DNA of 64,000 nt from Komarekiella delphini-convector SJRDD-AB1. Lineage in GTDB: Bacteria > Cyanobacteriota > Cyanobacteriia > Cyanobacteriales > Nostocaceae. A program made the translations under genes and the position numbers. How positions within the stretch are numbered: the stretch's first letter is position 1; each line of letters opens with the position of its first letter. Shown one piece after another: positions 54,934-63,993 of the stretch. The stretch is from positions 1 through 64,000 of the forward strand of contig NZ_VJXY01000008.1 of the NCBI RefSeq assembly GCF_014831675.1, read 5' to 3'. The notes under the pieces were generated by a model. It was given only the letters and a program-made list of their open reading frames with translations, had not been told where the DNA came from and did not search any database.

Positions 54934-57108
54934 ATGGCGACACCAATTGTGAGGAGAAGTAGTAATGAATCTAGTCGCTCAAAAGAACCGGCAAGAGTCA
55001 ATTCGCTGCCGTTAGCAACTAGGCGTTTTGCGGCTTGGGTAGCAGAAATTACACTGGTAGTTACCAGTGGATTGATTCCCTTTGGCATTGGTGTATATGC
55101 CAATTCCAGAAGCGATTTTAACCGAGTGCCACTTAACCCAGTGCTGGTAGTAACGGAAAGAGCGATTGCTAGGCCTTTGGCTTTGCCTGTCAGTTATGGC
55201 ATCCGTAACGTAGCATGGCCGACTAATTTCCTATGGACGTTAGCCCTGTTAGCACCTGTAACTCTTTCATGGTGGCAATTATATTTACTAGGTAAAACTG
55301 GTAGTACAATTCCCAAGCGTTGGTTTGGCGTACGGGTTGTTAACGAGCAAGGGAAGCCACCTGGTTTGGGGGCAGTTGTCATAAGAGAAGGAATTGGTCG
55401 TTGGACTGTACCCATGTCCATCGCCTATTTCCTGTGGCGCTATAGCTTTGCCTTTCCTAATCTAGGTCTATTCACATTTTTGGCTGTGTTGATGGTACTA
55501 GGAGAAGGGATGGGCTTGCCATCGCGCCGGGGACGTCGTCGCGCACTGCACGATCAACTTGCAGGTACTTACGTTACCGATGCTACTCGTCCTTTGCCAC
55601 CCAAAAACGAGGATGGCAAAAGCCGAAGTCAGTCTGCCAAAGACAATGAAACCGCTGAATGGCAGGAGGGAAATGAGCAAGTAGCCACCACCTCAATAGC
55701 CATGTCTAGTGACACTTCCCCTAGCTTGTGGCGGCGGATACAGCAAAATCCTAATCTTATTTTATTTGGGGTAGCGCTGGTAAGCATGACTGCTGTATTG
55801 GCTACTTTAATAGGCACTCAAGTCTACATCCAAACCCAGCAAACCCAGCGGACAACTAAACAAATTAATAGTCAACAGTTTCTCGCACTCGTCAAACAGT
55901 TAAGTCCCAACTCTAATGCTACCAATGAGGAGCGTCGGAGTGCAATTTTAGCTATAGGTGGTCTCAATGATCCGCAGGCGATCCAATTTTTAGTAGACCT
56001 TCTAGTTAACGAAACCAACCCCACTCTTCTGGATACAACTCAACAAGCTTTAGTAAGTGTCGGTCTAAAAGCTATCCCTGAATTAAAAACCAAGAATCAG
56101 TTTTTAGCTGGCGAGATCGAATCTGTGGGTAATAACACTTCTCAAGAGCGGGAATTGAGACAAAAGCGGTTACAAATCAACCAAGGAACAATCAACAAGA
56201 TTCTCGCTGTTTCCAGTGGTCAAATTAATGGTATCGATCTCAGTCGTACCCAATTAGGTCGTAGCGGCTCCGAAGGAAGTTCCTCTTTCAACCTAGTCCT
56301 AGACAATGTTGATTTATCTGGTGTTAAGTTTAAATCTGCAAATCTTAACCAAGCCAGTTTTAAGGGTAGTCGCTTTCGGGGCGTGGGTGAGGATGGACGC
56401 TGGGATACTTACGACGATACGATCACTAATTTGAGCCAAGCTCAGTTGAAGCAAGCTAATCTGACTGATGCCAATCTCAGCCGTGTCTTGATGAACGGTA
56501 GCGATTTAAGCCGCGCCACTCTCAACAGAGCAAATCTATCCGATGCGCGTTTAGTTGATGCGAACCTCAGTAGTACTCAGCTAGTGGGAGCCGATATGCA
56601 TCGCGCAGTCTTAGAAAATGCCAGCTTGACTGGAGCTGATTTGGGTGACGCCAAATTAAACGAAGCCAATTTGTACGCTGCTCGTTTAGGTCGTGTGATC
56701 GCGATAGGAACAATATTATCTCATGCCAACTTAACCAAAACCGATTGGCAAGGAGCTGATTTATCAGGAGCCTATTTGGATCATGCTAATCTGAGCAATG
56801 CTAACTTAAGCGCTACTCGTTTGACTGGTGCTGTCTTGCGCTCTGCTTACATGGAAAACGCCAACTTGCGGAATGCTGACCTGAGTCTTGTAGATTTACA
56901 AGGGGCAAACGTAGCAGGAGCAGATTTTCAGGGGACAATTCTCGCTCCTAGCAGACAAGATCCAGCGGATCAATTTGTACAAACTCCAGATACAGGCTCA
57001 CAGTCTGCTGTAGTACAAGGAGTTGATTTTAGTCAAGCCAAAAATTTAGATGCCAAGCAACTGGCTTACATTTGTACTCAAGGAGGCATTCATCCTCGTT
57101 GCCCATAA
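54934..57108 (+). CDS. RDD-family membrane protein with HEAT-like and pentapeptide-repeat regions
   Basis: A 724-residue chimera. Residues about 28-215 form an RDD domain of three to four helices (RRFAAWVAEITLVVTSG, then GKTGSTIPKRWFGVRVV and RRRALHDQLAGTYV). Another helix lies near 275-298. Residues about 325-390 resemble a HEAT pair (AILAIGGLNDPQAIQFLVDLL). From about 430 to 665 runs a pentapeptide-repeat helix of A(N/D)LXX units, such as LSRATLNRANLSDARLVDAN. It ends in a small Cys pair (YICTQGGIHPRCP). RDD proteins may transport or anchor; the whole is probably a membrane scaffold. The start at 54934 follows AAAGGA. Confidence 0.8.
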   Translation: MATPIVRRSSNESSRSKEPARVNSLPLATRRFAAWVAEITLVVTSGLIPFGIGVYANSRSDFNRVPLNPVLVVTERAIARPLALPVSYGIRNVAWPTNFLWTLALLAPVTLSWWQLYLLGKTGSTIPKRWFGVRVVNEQGKPPGLGAVVIREGIGRWTVPMSIAYFLWRYSFAFPNLGLFTFLAVLMVLGEGMGLPSRRGRRRALHDQLAGTYVTDATRPLPPKNEDGKSRSQSAKDNETAEWQEGNEQVATTSIAMSSDTSPSLWRRIQQNPNLILFGVALVSMTAVLATLIGTQVYIQTQQTQRTTKQINSQQFLALVKQLSPNSNATNEERRSAILAIGGLNDPQAIQFLVDLLVNETNPTLLDTTQQALVSVGLKAIPELKTKNQFLAGEIESVGNNTSQERELRQKRLQINQGTINKILAVSSGQINGIDLSRTQLGRSGSEGSSSFNLVLDNVDLSGVKFKSANLNQASFKGSRFRGVGEDGRWDTYDDTITNLSQAQLKQANLTDANLSRVLMNGSDLSRATLNRANLSDARLVDANLSSTQLVGADMHRAVLENASLTGADLGDAKLNEANLYAARLGRVIAIGTILSHANLTKTDWQGADLSGAYLDHANLSNANLSATRLTGAVLRSAYMENANLRNADLSLVDLQGANVAGADFQGTILAPSRQDPADQFVQTPDTGSQSAVVQGVDFSQAKNLDAKQLAYICTQGGIHPRCP

Positions 57109-57109
57109 A

Positions 57110-57185
57110 ATGAGATGGGGAGCAGGAGAGCAGGGGGCAGGGGGAGCGGAGGAGCAGGGGAGCAAGGGAAGAAAATAACTTTTGA
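57110..57185. repeat. GGGGAGCAGGAGAGCAGGGG spacer repeat
   Basis: Purine-rich GGAGCAGG tract followed by ACTTTTGACCCTTGACTCTTGAC. Same family as 19987-20088 and the coding copy in modBC. Confidence 0.75.
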
Positions 57186-57237
57186 CCCTTGACTCTTGAC
57201 AAATGACAAAATCGAAAATGGTGTGAGGAGTAGGGTA

Positions 57238-57732
57238 ATGAAGTATTTTCCTTGTTTGGTTTCAGTTGTGGGAGCTAGCTTGATGTTGAATCTGGCTGTT
57301 AGCAATCAAGCAGCACAGGCTCAAGTAGCATACGGGAGTTACGTTGGTATCGGGCCGACTATTGGTATTACTGATGGTATCCAATTGGGGGGGGTTTTAG
57401 CAGCCCGCTACAAGCTTCTGGAAGCACCGATTTCTTTCCGTGCTCAAGCTTTGATAGGACAAAATACAGCAATTGTACCAACGGTTTCTTATGACCTCCC
57501 CCTTAACTGGCATACTGATGCCTACTTAGGAGCTGGGTTGGTGTTGGCTGGTGGTGGTAACTCTTCTCCTGTGGGCGACAAAATTAGTTTTGCCTTACAG
57601 CCGGGAGTTGATTACGTTGTCCCAAATAGTAATACTGTGATTTTTGGCAACGCCATCATTGCTTTTGATGCTTATCGTGATAGCGGTGGTGCAGCTGTTT
57701 CCGTACAGGGTGGTGTTGGTTTGAGATTTTAA
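57238..57732 (+). CDS. Exported beta-rich protein, possible outer-membrane barrel
   Basis: About 164 residues. A signal peptide (YFPCLVSVVGASLMLNLAVS, cleaved after the AQA-like QAAQAQ) precedes alternating beta strands ending in GGVGLRF, a C-terminal aromatic residue as seen in outer-membrane barrels. Strands such as SYVGIGPTIG, FRAQALIGQN and AYLGAGLVLAGGG are amphipathic. The ATG at 57238 has GAGGAG upstream. It follows the pentapeptide protein but a repeat lies between them. Family unknown. Confidence 0.6.
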   Translation: MKYFPCLVSVVGASLMLNLAVSNQAAQAQVAYGSYVGIGPTIGITDGIQLGGVLAARYKLLEAPISFRAQALIGQNTAIVPTVSYDLPLNWHTDAYLGAGLVLAGGGNSSPVGDKISFALQPGVDYVVPNSNTVIFGNAIIAFDAYRDSGGAAVSVQGGVGLRF

Positions 57733-58560
57733 TTAGCAATTGGCAAAGCTCACGAATTTTCCCCAGGTAGGGCTGAGGAACAATTTCTGTATATGTTTCA
57801 TATTGTTTATGTTAGCGATCGCTCCTCTTGGCTGCAAATCCGAGGGGAGTTTACAAATTAATGTAAGCAAATTCCACACCTACTCTCAAGACCTGGAGAG
57901 CGTTGGAGTCAGTTAACTCAGATTTTACTTGAGCCAGCCTGGATCTAGCTGCAATACATATTATTTTTATAGTTTTATCTAGCAATAAACTTCTCACACT
58001 AGGTTAAATATTTCTTATTGTTTGGATAAGACTTGCTCATCTTTGATCGGCAAGATTAAAAGTAATGATGAGTAGTAAAAAAAGTATTCCCTTAAGATGT
58101 TTTTATTAAACCACAAGCTCCATATTGATAAAATTACTGAATTTTTTTATATATCAATACTTGAGTGCCTGATTATGCGGTAAACATCTTAGCTAAATAT
58201 GCAGAAAATCTTTAGCTGTAGGGTTTTTAGAATACAGAGGTAAAATAAAAATATATGGATTATATAGATGGCGATCGCTCATTCAAACCCTACCCTTACA
58301 GAAATATCCTATTTCTCAAGCGTGTTGCAGTCAGGATGGGAAGATACTAGCATATCTATAGACAGAGAAACCAGCCCTTATATCTAATGTCTAGTAAAAA
58401 TCTTTAGACTGTTTACTTTAGATTCTATGCAGTATAAACTAGTTAAGTTTATTTGCATTTACTGACTTACGTTAATTTCCTGATAGGTTATAAATCAGTG
58501 TTAACTATACTATCGCTAATTTAACCAAAATTTTTCTAACTTTAAAATCCAGAGGTATAA
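57733..58560. other. 828-bp gene-free region
   Basis: A CTCCTC...GAGGGGAG stem-loop near 57821-57851 may end the previous transcript. A HIP1 octamer occurs near 57815 and another near 58270. The rest is A/T-rich. No gene, RNA or array recognised. Confidence 0.45.
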
Positions 58561-59256
58561 ATGGCTATTACTAATTCTAACAAACAAACAGATGAATTTA
58601 ATGAATATAAAGTGCTCAGAGATAAACCCCATTGGCCAGGGCAACCTATAATTGATACTGCTATCAAAGGTCGAGATACCAAGATGCCAGATACTACAAT
58701 TGATAGTTCTATTTTTAATGGTTTAAATCGTGGTCGAGTCGCTATTTTTATTGATGGCTTAAACTTACTGCATACAGCTTTGCAACTCGGTATTGAAATT
58801 GATTATCTTAAATTACTTTGTCGTTTAACTAACAGTTCTCGACTGCTGCGGGCTTTTTTCTATATTGGAGTTGATTTCACCAATGAAAAGCAGCAGGGTT
58901 TTCTATTGTGGATGCGGCGTCATGGCTATCGTGTAGTTACCAAAGATATAGTTTTGCTAGCAGATAATCTCAAAAAACCAAATTTGAATATAGAAATTGC
59001 TGTAGATATGATAAATTTGGCTCCCTACTATGATACTGCGGTTTTAGTTAGTGGAGATGGCGATCTAGCCTATGCTGTAAACGCTGTCAGCAGAATGGGT
59101 GATCGAGTAGAAGTAGTGAGTCTACGAACAATGACCAGCGACAGCTTAATTGATGTTGCTGATTGCTTTATTGACCTAGATAGTATTAAAAAACATATTC
59201 AAAAAGACTCTAATCTAGGCTATAGTTATCGAGCATCATCAAATTCAAATTTTTAA
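58561..59256 (+). CDS. NYN-domain (LabA/DUF88-like) protein
   Basis: A 231-residue protein. The PIN-like NYN fold begins at about residue 60 with VAIFIDGLNLLHTAL, continues with IEIAVDMINLAPYYDTAVLVSGDGDLAYAVNAV, and ends near 205. These Asp residues form the metal-dependent nuclease centre in the family. LabA in Synechococcus acts in circadian control; other members are nucleases. The first 55 residues are polar. An AGAGG lies before the ATG. It is followed by a two-component pair after 119 bp on the same strand. Confidence 0.82.
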   Translation: MAITNSNKQTDEFNEYKVLRDKPHWPGQPIIDTAIKGRDTKMPDTTIDSSIFNGLNRGRVAIFIDGLNLLHTALQLGIEIDYLKLLCRLTNSSRLLRAFFYIGVDFTNEKQQGFLLWMRRHGYRVVTKDIVLLADNLKKPNLNIEIAVDMINLAPYYDTAVLVSGDGDLAYAVNAVSRMGDRVEVVSLRTMTSDSLIDVADCFIDLDSIKKHIQKDSNLGYSYRASSNSNF

Positions 59257-59375
59257 ATTGAAATTTAAAATCCATCGCAGTCTACACTAAAATACTGCAA
59301 AAGCCTTAATAGGTTTCTGGAGTAAAATTGCAAACCAGGAAATTATTCTGTGTATTTTGCTCAGTTCTAAATTAG

Positions 59376-60086
59376 ATGGATATTTTAATAGTTGAAGACG
59401 AACCAGAGATTGCTCATTTAATCCAACTTTCTCTAGAAAAAGAAGGATTTTTCTGTCGCATTAGCCGCGATGGCATGAATGCTTTGCAGATGTTTCAGGA
59501 GCAACAACCTGATTTAATCATCCTAGATTTAATGATTCCTGGTTTGGATGGGTTGGAAGTTTGTGCCAGAATTCGTCAAAAACCAGGTGCAAAAGATCCT
59601 TACATTTTGATGCTCACGGCTAAAGGTGAAGAAATTGATCGCGTTATTGGCTTGTCTACTGGTGCTGATGATTACATGGTCAAGCCCTTTAGTCCTAGAG
59701 AGTTGGTAGCTAGGGTGCGGGCACTATTGCGGCGTAGCCTCCGCCAAGGAGGACAATATCAGGTCAATCGTACCCAACACTTTATAGTGGATGTAGACCA
59801 GCACACTGCTAGTCGCCAAATAAATTCTCAGCAACCAGAAATTCTAGACTTAACTACTCTAGAATTTAACTTGCTAAGCACTTTTGTCAGCAATCCGGGT
59901 CGAGTTTGGAACCGCACCCAATTAATTGACAAACTTTGGGGAGATAACTTTTTTGGTGATGAGCGTGTGGTGGATACTCATGTAGCTCGACTGCGAAAAA
60001 AGATTGAACCTGACCCTGCAAATCCTACTTTTATTAAAACTATTGTTGGGGTGGGTTATAAGTTTGAAGATTCCCTAGTAGTGTGA
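59376..60086 (+). CDS. OmpR-family response regulator
   Basis: A 236-residue regulator. The receiver (1-115) has the acidic IVEDEPE, phosphoacceptor in ILDLMIPGLDG and Lys in YMVKPFSP. The winged-helix DNA-binding domain (about 130-232) has LTTLEFNLLSTFVSNPGRVWNR and the closing VGVGYKFE. Its stop overlaps the region where the sensor kinase begins, so the two are translationally coupled. The target genes are unknown. Confidence 0.9.
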   Translation: MDILIVEDEPEIAHLIQLSLEKEGFFCRISRDGMNALQMFQEQQPDLIILDLMIPGLDGLEVCARIRQKPGAKDPYILMLTAKGEEIDRVIGLSTGADDYMVKPFSPRELVARVRALLRRSLRQGGQYQVNRTQHFIVDVDQHTASRQINSQQPEILDLTTLEFNLLSTFVSNPGRVWNRTQLIDKLWGDNFFGDERVVDTHVARLRKKIEPDPANPTFIKTIVGVGYKFEDSLVV

Positions 60087-60091
60087 GCCTC

Positions 60092-61204
60092 ATGAAGATG
60101 GGCCTGCGTTGGACGAAGTCCTTACCTTTGGCATCTCGCCTATTTTTCTCCCACTTAGTAGTAATGATGGTGGGGGTAGCTAGTCTGGTGATTATTAGCA
60201 AAGTTTCTTCTCCGCGTTTGTTTGTCCTACATTTGCAACGACTAGAAAATCGGGGATTTAACTTAATTGCTGTCCGTACTGAATTGGTTACAGGATTTGA
60301 ACTTGCATGGCGGCGAAGCACTATTTGGTCAGTTTTAGCCGGTACAACCGCAGCCGGAGGGCTGAGCTACTGGGTATCCAGACGTATTATGCAGCGGTTA
60401 ACGGAGATGGAACAAATCACCCAAAAATTTGCTGCTGGTCAGATGGATGCACGACTACCTCTATCTAATATTCCAGAACTCAATAGACTAGGTGCTAGTT
60501 TTAACCGGATGGCAGCCAGTTTAGAAGGAGTGGAAGCGCGGCGGCGGGAACTAATTGGAGATATGACCCATGAACTACGGACACCGCTTACAGTTGTGCG
60601 TGGTTACTTAGAAGAACTGGCTGATGGGGAAATTGAAGCGTCTCCTGAGATTTATCGGCGCTTAGCAAAAGAAACTAAGCGCTTAGAGCGGTTGGTAAAC
60701 GATTTACAAGAACTTTCTAAGGCAGAAGCAGGCTATTTGCCAATTAAGATACAGCGAGTAAATCTGCGTCCTTTATTAGAGTCATTAGTGGAGAAATTTA
60801 GCGACCAGCTATTAGAAGATGGGCCAGTTATGCGTTTGGAATGTCCATCTGTGCTGCCTTCTGTGTTGGCAGATATTGACCGCACAGAACAGATACTAGT
60901 TAATCTGCTTGGTAATGCAGTGCGTTATACTACCAAGGGTTCAATTACTATTCGCACTTGGACAGAAGCATCTAAACTCTGGATTGCGGTTGTTGATACA
61001 GGTATTGGTATTGCCCCAGAGAGTTTACCACATGTATTTGAGCGCTTCTGGCGAGCTGACCGATCGCGCGATCGCCATTCTGGAGGAACCGGCATTGGTT
61101 TAACTATCTCCCGTCGCTTGATTGAACTGCAAGGCGGTCAAATTCACGTAGAAAGCAAGTTGGGAGTTGGCAGTACATTTAAGTTTTTTCTGCCTTTAGC
61201 TTGA
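60092..61204 (+). CDS. Sensor histidine kinase partner of the OmpR-type regulator
   Basis: About 370 residues with two membrane helices (about 14-38 and 75-100). HAMP follows (about 100-150, with RIMQRLTEMEQITQKF). The HisKA box is DMTHELRTPLTVVRGYLEEL and the ATP-binding domain has NLLGNAVRYT, DTGIGIAPE and GGTGIGLTISRRL. The periplasmic part is only about 35 residues, so it probably senses the membrane. The start could also be a GTG at 60083 that overlaps the regulator stop; ATG 60092 is used. The methyltransferase gene ends two bases past its stop on the other strand. Confidence 0.9.
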   Translation: MKMGLRWTKSLPLASRLFFSHLVVMMVGVASLVIISKVSSPRLFVLHLQRLENRGFNLIAVRTELVTGFELAWRRSTIWSVLAGTTAAGGLSYWVSRRIMQRLTEMEQITQKFAAGQMDARLPLSNIPELNRLGASFNRMAASLEGVEARRRELIGDMTHELRTPLTVVRGYLEELADGEIEASPEIYRRLAKETKRLERLVNDLQELSKAEAGYLPIKIQRVNLRPLLESLVEKFSDQLLEDGPVMRLECPSVLPSVLADIDRTEQILVNLLGNAVRYTTKGSITIRTWTEASKLWIAVVDTGIGIAPESLPHVFERFWRADRSRDRHSGGTGIGLTISRRLIELQGGQIHVESKLGVGSTFKFFLPLA

Positions 61205-61206
61205 GT

Positions 61207-61950
61207 TTAACTTTTAATCGCTGCGGGGGAGGCAATAAATGTCCAACTCGCCATGTATGTTCCAACAAATATACTGGAATAATCAGCACTGCTATCAGCA
61301 ACAAACCAGTCAGGAATCGCCTTCTGCTGTTGAACTTTCTTTTCCAAGCCGACCTGTATGGAAATATTTTCGTGAACTATCTTTGCCTTAGCAACTTCCA
61401 GCATTTTTTCTACTGACTTTTGCAGCCACTCTGCTCGAACAAATAGACTATGAGATGGATGATTACCATAGCAAAAAGGCACAATAATCACGAGATATCC
61501 GTTATCACTTAATATTTTATCCAAACAGAATTGAATAATTTCTTGATCATCTTTTTTTTCTTGAGTTTCTTTATCAACGCTGTGAAACAGTAAGCCTGCT
61601 AGCACTACTGCATGAAATTTTTGATTTTCATTAGCAAGCTCAGACAGAAAAAGCGATAAATCTTTGGCAATAAAGTTTCTATTTGGGTAGAGTTTTAAAC
61701 ATTGTTCAATAGCTAATTCACTGTGATCGACTCCAAGGTAGTCACATCGAGCAGGTAGATATTTGCTTAAAGCCCCATTACCGCATCCTAAATCCAATAA
61801 AGAGAATGACTTTTCTGGAAAAGCATTATCTAAAAAACCAGCTGCGGGCGTATATCGGGTAACATTTTCAGGCGCTTCAAAGTAAGAATAATAATCATCT
61901 TGGAAACGTTCTTCCTCAGATGTTTTGCGATCAGGAATCAAGTTTTTCAT
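61207..61950 (-). CDS. Class I SAM-dependent methyltransferase
   Basis: A 247-residue methyltransferase. The SAM motif SLLDLGCGNGALSKYL is at residues about 50-65, the acidic YLGVDHSE follows, and VVLAGLLFHS is the post-III segment. No C-terminal domain tells the substrate, which may be a small molecule or sugar. It has GAGG before the ATG. It is convergent with the sensor kinase and has no partner on the other side, where a long repeat region begins. Confidence 0.85.
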   Translation of the reverse strand: MKNLIPDRKTSEEERFQDDYYSYFEAPENVTRYTPAAGFLDNAFPEKSFSLLDLGCGNGALSKYLPARCDYLGVDHSELAIEQCLKLYPNRNFIAKDLSLFLSELANENQKFHAVVLAGLLFHSVDKETQEKKDDQEIIQFCLDKILSDNGYLVIIVPFCYGNHPSHSLFVRAEWLQKSVEKMLEVAKAKIVHENISIQVGLEKKVQQQKAIPDWFVADSSADYSSIFVGTYMASWTFIASPAAIKS

Positions 61951-62345
61951 TAAAAAACCTCATTTGATTAAGATTGAGTGATTACTAAAGATGTTATTAG
62001 ATAATATTGAGAACATACAAAAGTACATAGCGATATAGATATATAAGAATATATATATCTTTAATCCTTAATAAAAACTAATAAATAAAACTAGTATTCT
62101 ATATACAAGCATATTTGTTGTTGTTAATTTTAAAAATATCTTTAAAGGTAGATTATAAATTCATCCTTATACAGGATGCTAACTGGTATTTCACTCATTG
62201 TTAAAGTGGTTTTTCAGATTTAGGACTAAAGTGGTTGCATCCACTCGGCTCTCGAATCGTAAACTTGCAATAGGTTGCCACTCAACTTTAACAGTGAACA
62301 GTAAACGGTAAACAGTAAACATAATTGGGTTTAAAGGAAACCACT
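61951..62345. other. A/T-rich gap before the tandem repeat
   Basis: Upstream of the methyltransferase. From 62290 to 62321 lies an AACAGTAAACGGTAAACAG tract, the reverse complement of the ACTGTTT/ACTGTTC tracts in the tandem repeat that follows. It could form long hairpins with them. No gene seen. Confidence 0.5.
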
Positions 62346-62816
62346 AAGGGGGCGAGTACTTGCAACAATAACCCAAAACCGATTAGTGACAGGCGCTATC
62401 TGGCAGGTTTAAATCTCCCACCTGTTTACTGTTCACTGTTCACTGATTTAAAGGGGCGAGTACTTGCAACTGAACAACTAATAACCCAAAGCCGATTAGT
62501 GACAGGCGCTATCTGGCAGGTTTAATCTCCCACCTGTTTACTGTTTACTGTTTACTGTTCACTGTTCACTGATTTAAAGGGGCGAGTACTTGCAACTGAA
62601 CAACTAATAACCCAAAACCGATTAGTGACAGGCGCTATTTGGCAGGTTTAATCTCCCACCTGTTTACTGTTTACTGTTCACTGTTCACTGATTTAAAGGG
62701 GCGAGTACTTGCAACTGAACAACTAATAACCCAAAACCGATTAGTGACAGGCGCTATCTGGCAGGTTTAAATCTCCCACCTGTTTACTGTTTACTGTTCA
62801 CTGTTCACTGATTTAA
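62346..62816. repeat. Four direct repeats of a ~120-bp unit
   Basis: The landmark GGCGAGTACTTGCAAC occurs at 62351, 62455, 62581 and 62700, giving periods of 104, 126 and 119 bp. Each unit has an identical core with CCGATTAGTGACAGGCGCTA then TCTGGCAGGTTTAA, an ATCTCCCACC segment and a variable run of ACTGTTT or ACTGTTC heptamers. The length differences come mainly from the heptamer count and, in the first copy, a shorter segment after the landmark. The whole unit is repeated, so this is not a CRISPR array. One frame is open for 66 codons, but it is an effect of the repeat. Confidence 0.93.
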
Positions 62817-63313
62817 GGCTTTGATTGCCTAACCACTACAACTACTCAATGTCTCTAATCTCTTTTTTGCCCAAAATCGAACATGGCTGAAGTGGCGATC
62901 GGCTGGCAAGAAAATTTTTGTTAAGTTAACCACGCCTTTTTATATGCCAAAGTTGTTCTAACGCTTTTTTTCAGAACCGTGGATAAAACTAAAGTGCAAA
63001 TTTTGATGCTAAGTTACTTAAGCTGGGATAGAAGAATAGCAAAAAGTTGCGGTTTAGTAAATTGATCATCTCAAACTAATTTTAAAATTCCCTAATCTAT
63101 GGTCAATAACAAGGCAGATTAGCGAAAAACTGTCATAAAATCAGTTGGAATCAGCTCTCTTCTGTTACCCTAAAGAATAAAAATAAACTCATAATTCTCA
63201 AAGACTCTCTAACTGATACACTATTCTTATGATAGGTAGCTAAAGTGTCATACTTAAAGTAACATCACAAGATAGTGTTCGCTTAATTAATACGTTATTA
63301 ACGTGTATAAACT
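62817..63313. other. Noncoding region before a small unknown gene
   Basis: A/T-rich, with no recognised gene, RNA or repeat. It presumably contains the promoter of the 63314 gene. Confidence 0.4.
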
Positions 63314-63634
63314 ATGCAAGCTACTTCAAATCGAGTTCCAGATTTTGAAAAACTATTTAGAGAAAAATTACAACTCAATAATTGTAGGCTCAGAAAAAAA
63401 AGGAAAGAGAATAATTATGAAATAACTACTCCAGCTAAGGATATTTTTTTGATGTATTGGCATGAATTTCCAGAAATTAACTTGATATATCAGCCTATAG
63501 GGATACGCACAGAGCAAACTGTAGTTTATGAGCGAGCTATCCGCTCTCATATTAAATTTTGTTTGAGCAGTATCCAGGATCGCCCTTTGAATGACGAACT
63601 CCAGAGTTTATCGAGTTTGCAAGACGTTGGCTAA
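63314..63634 (+). CDS. Unknown 106-residue protein
   Basis: A charged, soluble protein with no signal or membrane segment. It has a basic patch (CRLRKKRKENN) and a mixed alpha/beta outline: a helical start (FEKLFREKLQ), strands EITTPAKDIFLMYWHEF and INLIYQPIG, and a helical end. No family was recognised. It is preceded by a long noncoding region with the ~120-bp repeats and followed by a convergent gene. A/T-rich. Confidence 0.5.
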   Translation: MQATSNRVPDFEKLFREKLQLNNCRLRKKRKENNYEITTPAKDIFLMYWHEFPEINLIYQPIGIRTEQTVVYERAIRSHIKFCLSSIQDRPLNDELQSLSSLQDVG

Positions 63635-63768
63635 GAGTTATATGAAGAACGGGGAAAGGAACATTCTGTGCTTTTTCCCATATTCCGACTTCTGTAAAAA
63701 GTCTATTCTTGTACATAGCCTTTAACAACTGAAGTAAGGGTGGGCTGCTACCCACCCTAGAGTATTGC

Positions 63769-63993
63769 TTACTTGGTAGTACTTTCTGCTGGTACTTCGG
63801 TAGCTGTCTTGCCAATCAACATTGCGGCGTTTTCCTCACTTTCGAGGATACCGAATTCAATCAACAACTCTTCTAACTCTTCCATCTCGATGGGTGTGGG
63901 GATGGTGAGCTTGTCGTTACCGATGATTTTCGTAGCCAGTGTCCGATATTCGTTACTTTGATTGCTGTCAGGTGCGTACTCGTTTACTGTCAT
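63769..63993 (-). CDS. Unknown 74-residue acidic protein
   Basis: The N-terminal part ([20 protein letters not shown]) is polar; the C-terminal part is an acidic helix with [12 protein letters not shown]-like pattern ([20 protein letters not shown]) and a Thr/Glu tail. No family recognised. The codon choice and the absence of overlapping alternatives support a real gene. It begins seven bases from the window edge, so its upstream context and any operon partner are not visible. A possible coupling to the preceding gene cannot be judged. Confidence 0.5.
   Translation of the reverse strand: MTVNEYAPDSNQSNEYRTLATKIIGNDKLTIPTPIEMEELEELLIEFGILESEENAAMLIGKTATEVPAESTTK

Noticed and set aside
62346-62816. 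CRISPR-like array
   Set aside because: The whole ~120-bp unit is repeated, including what would be spacers, and length differences come mainly from heptamer counts. No cas gene is near.
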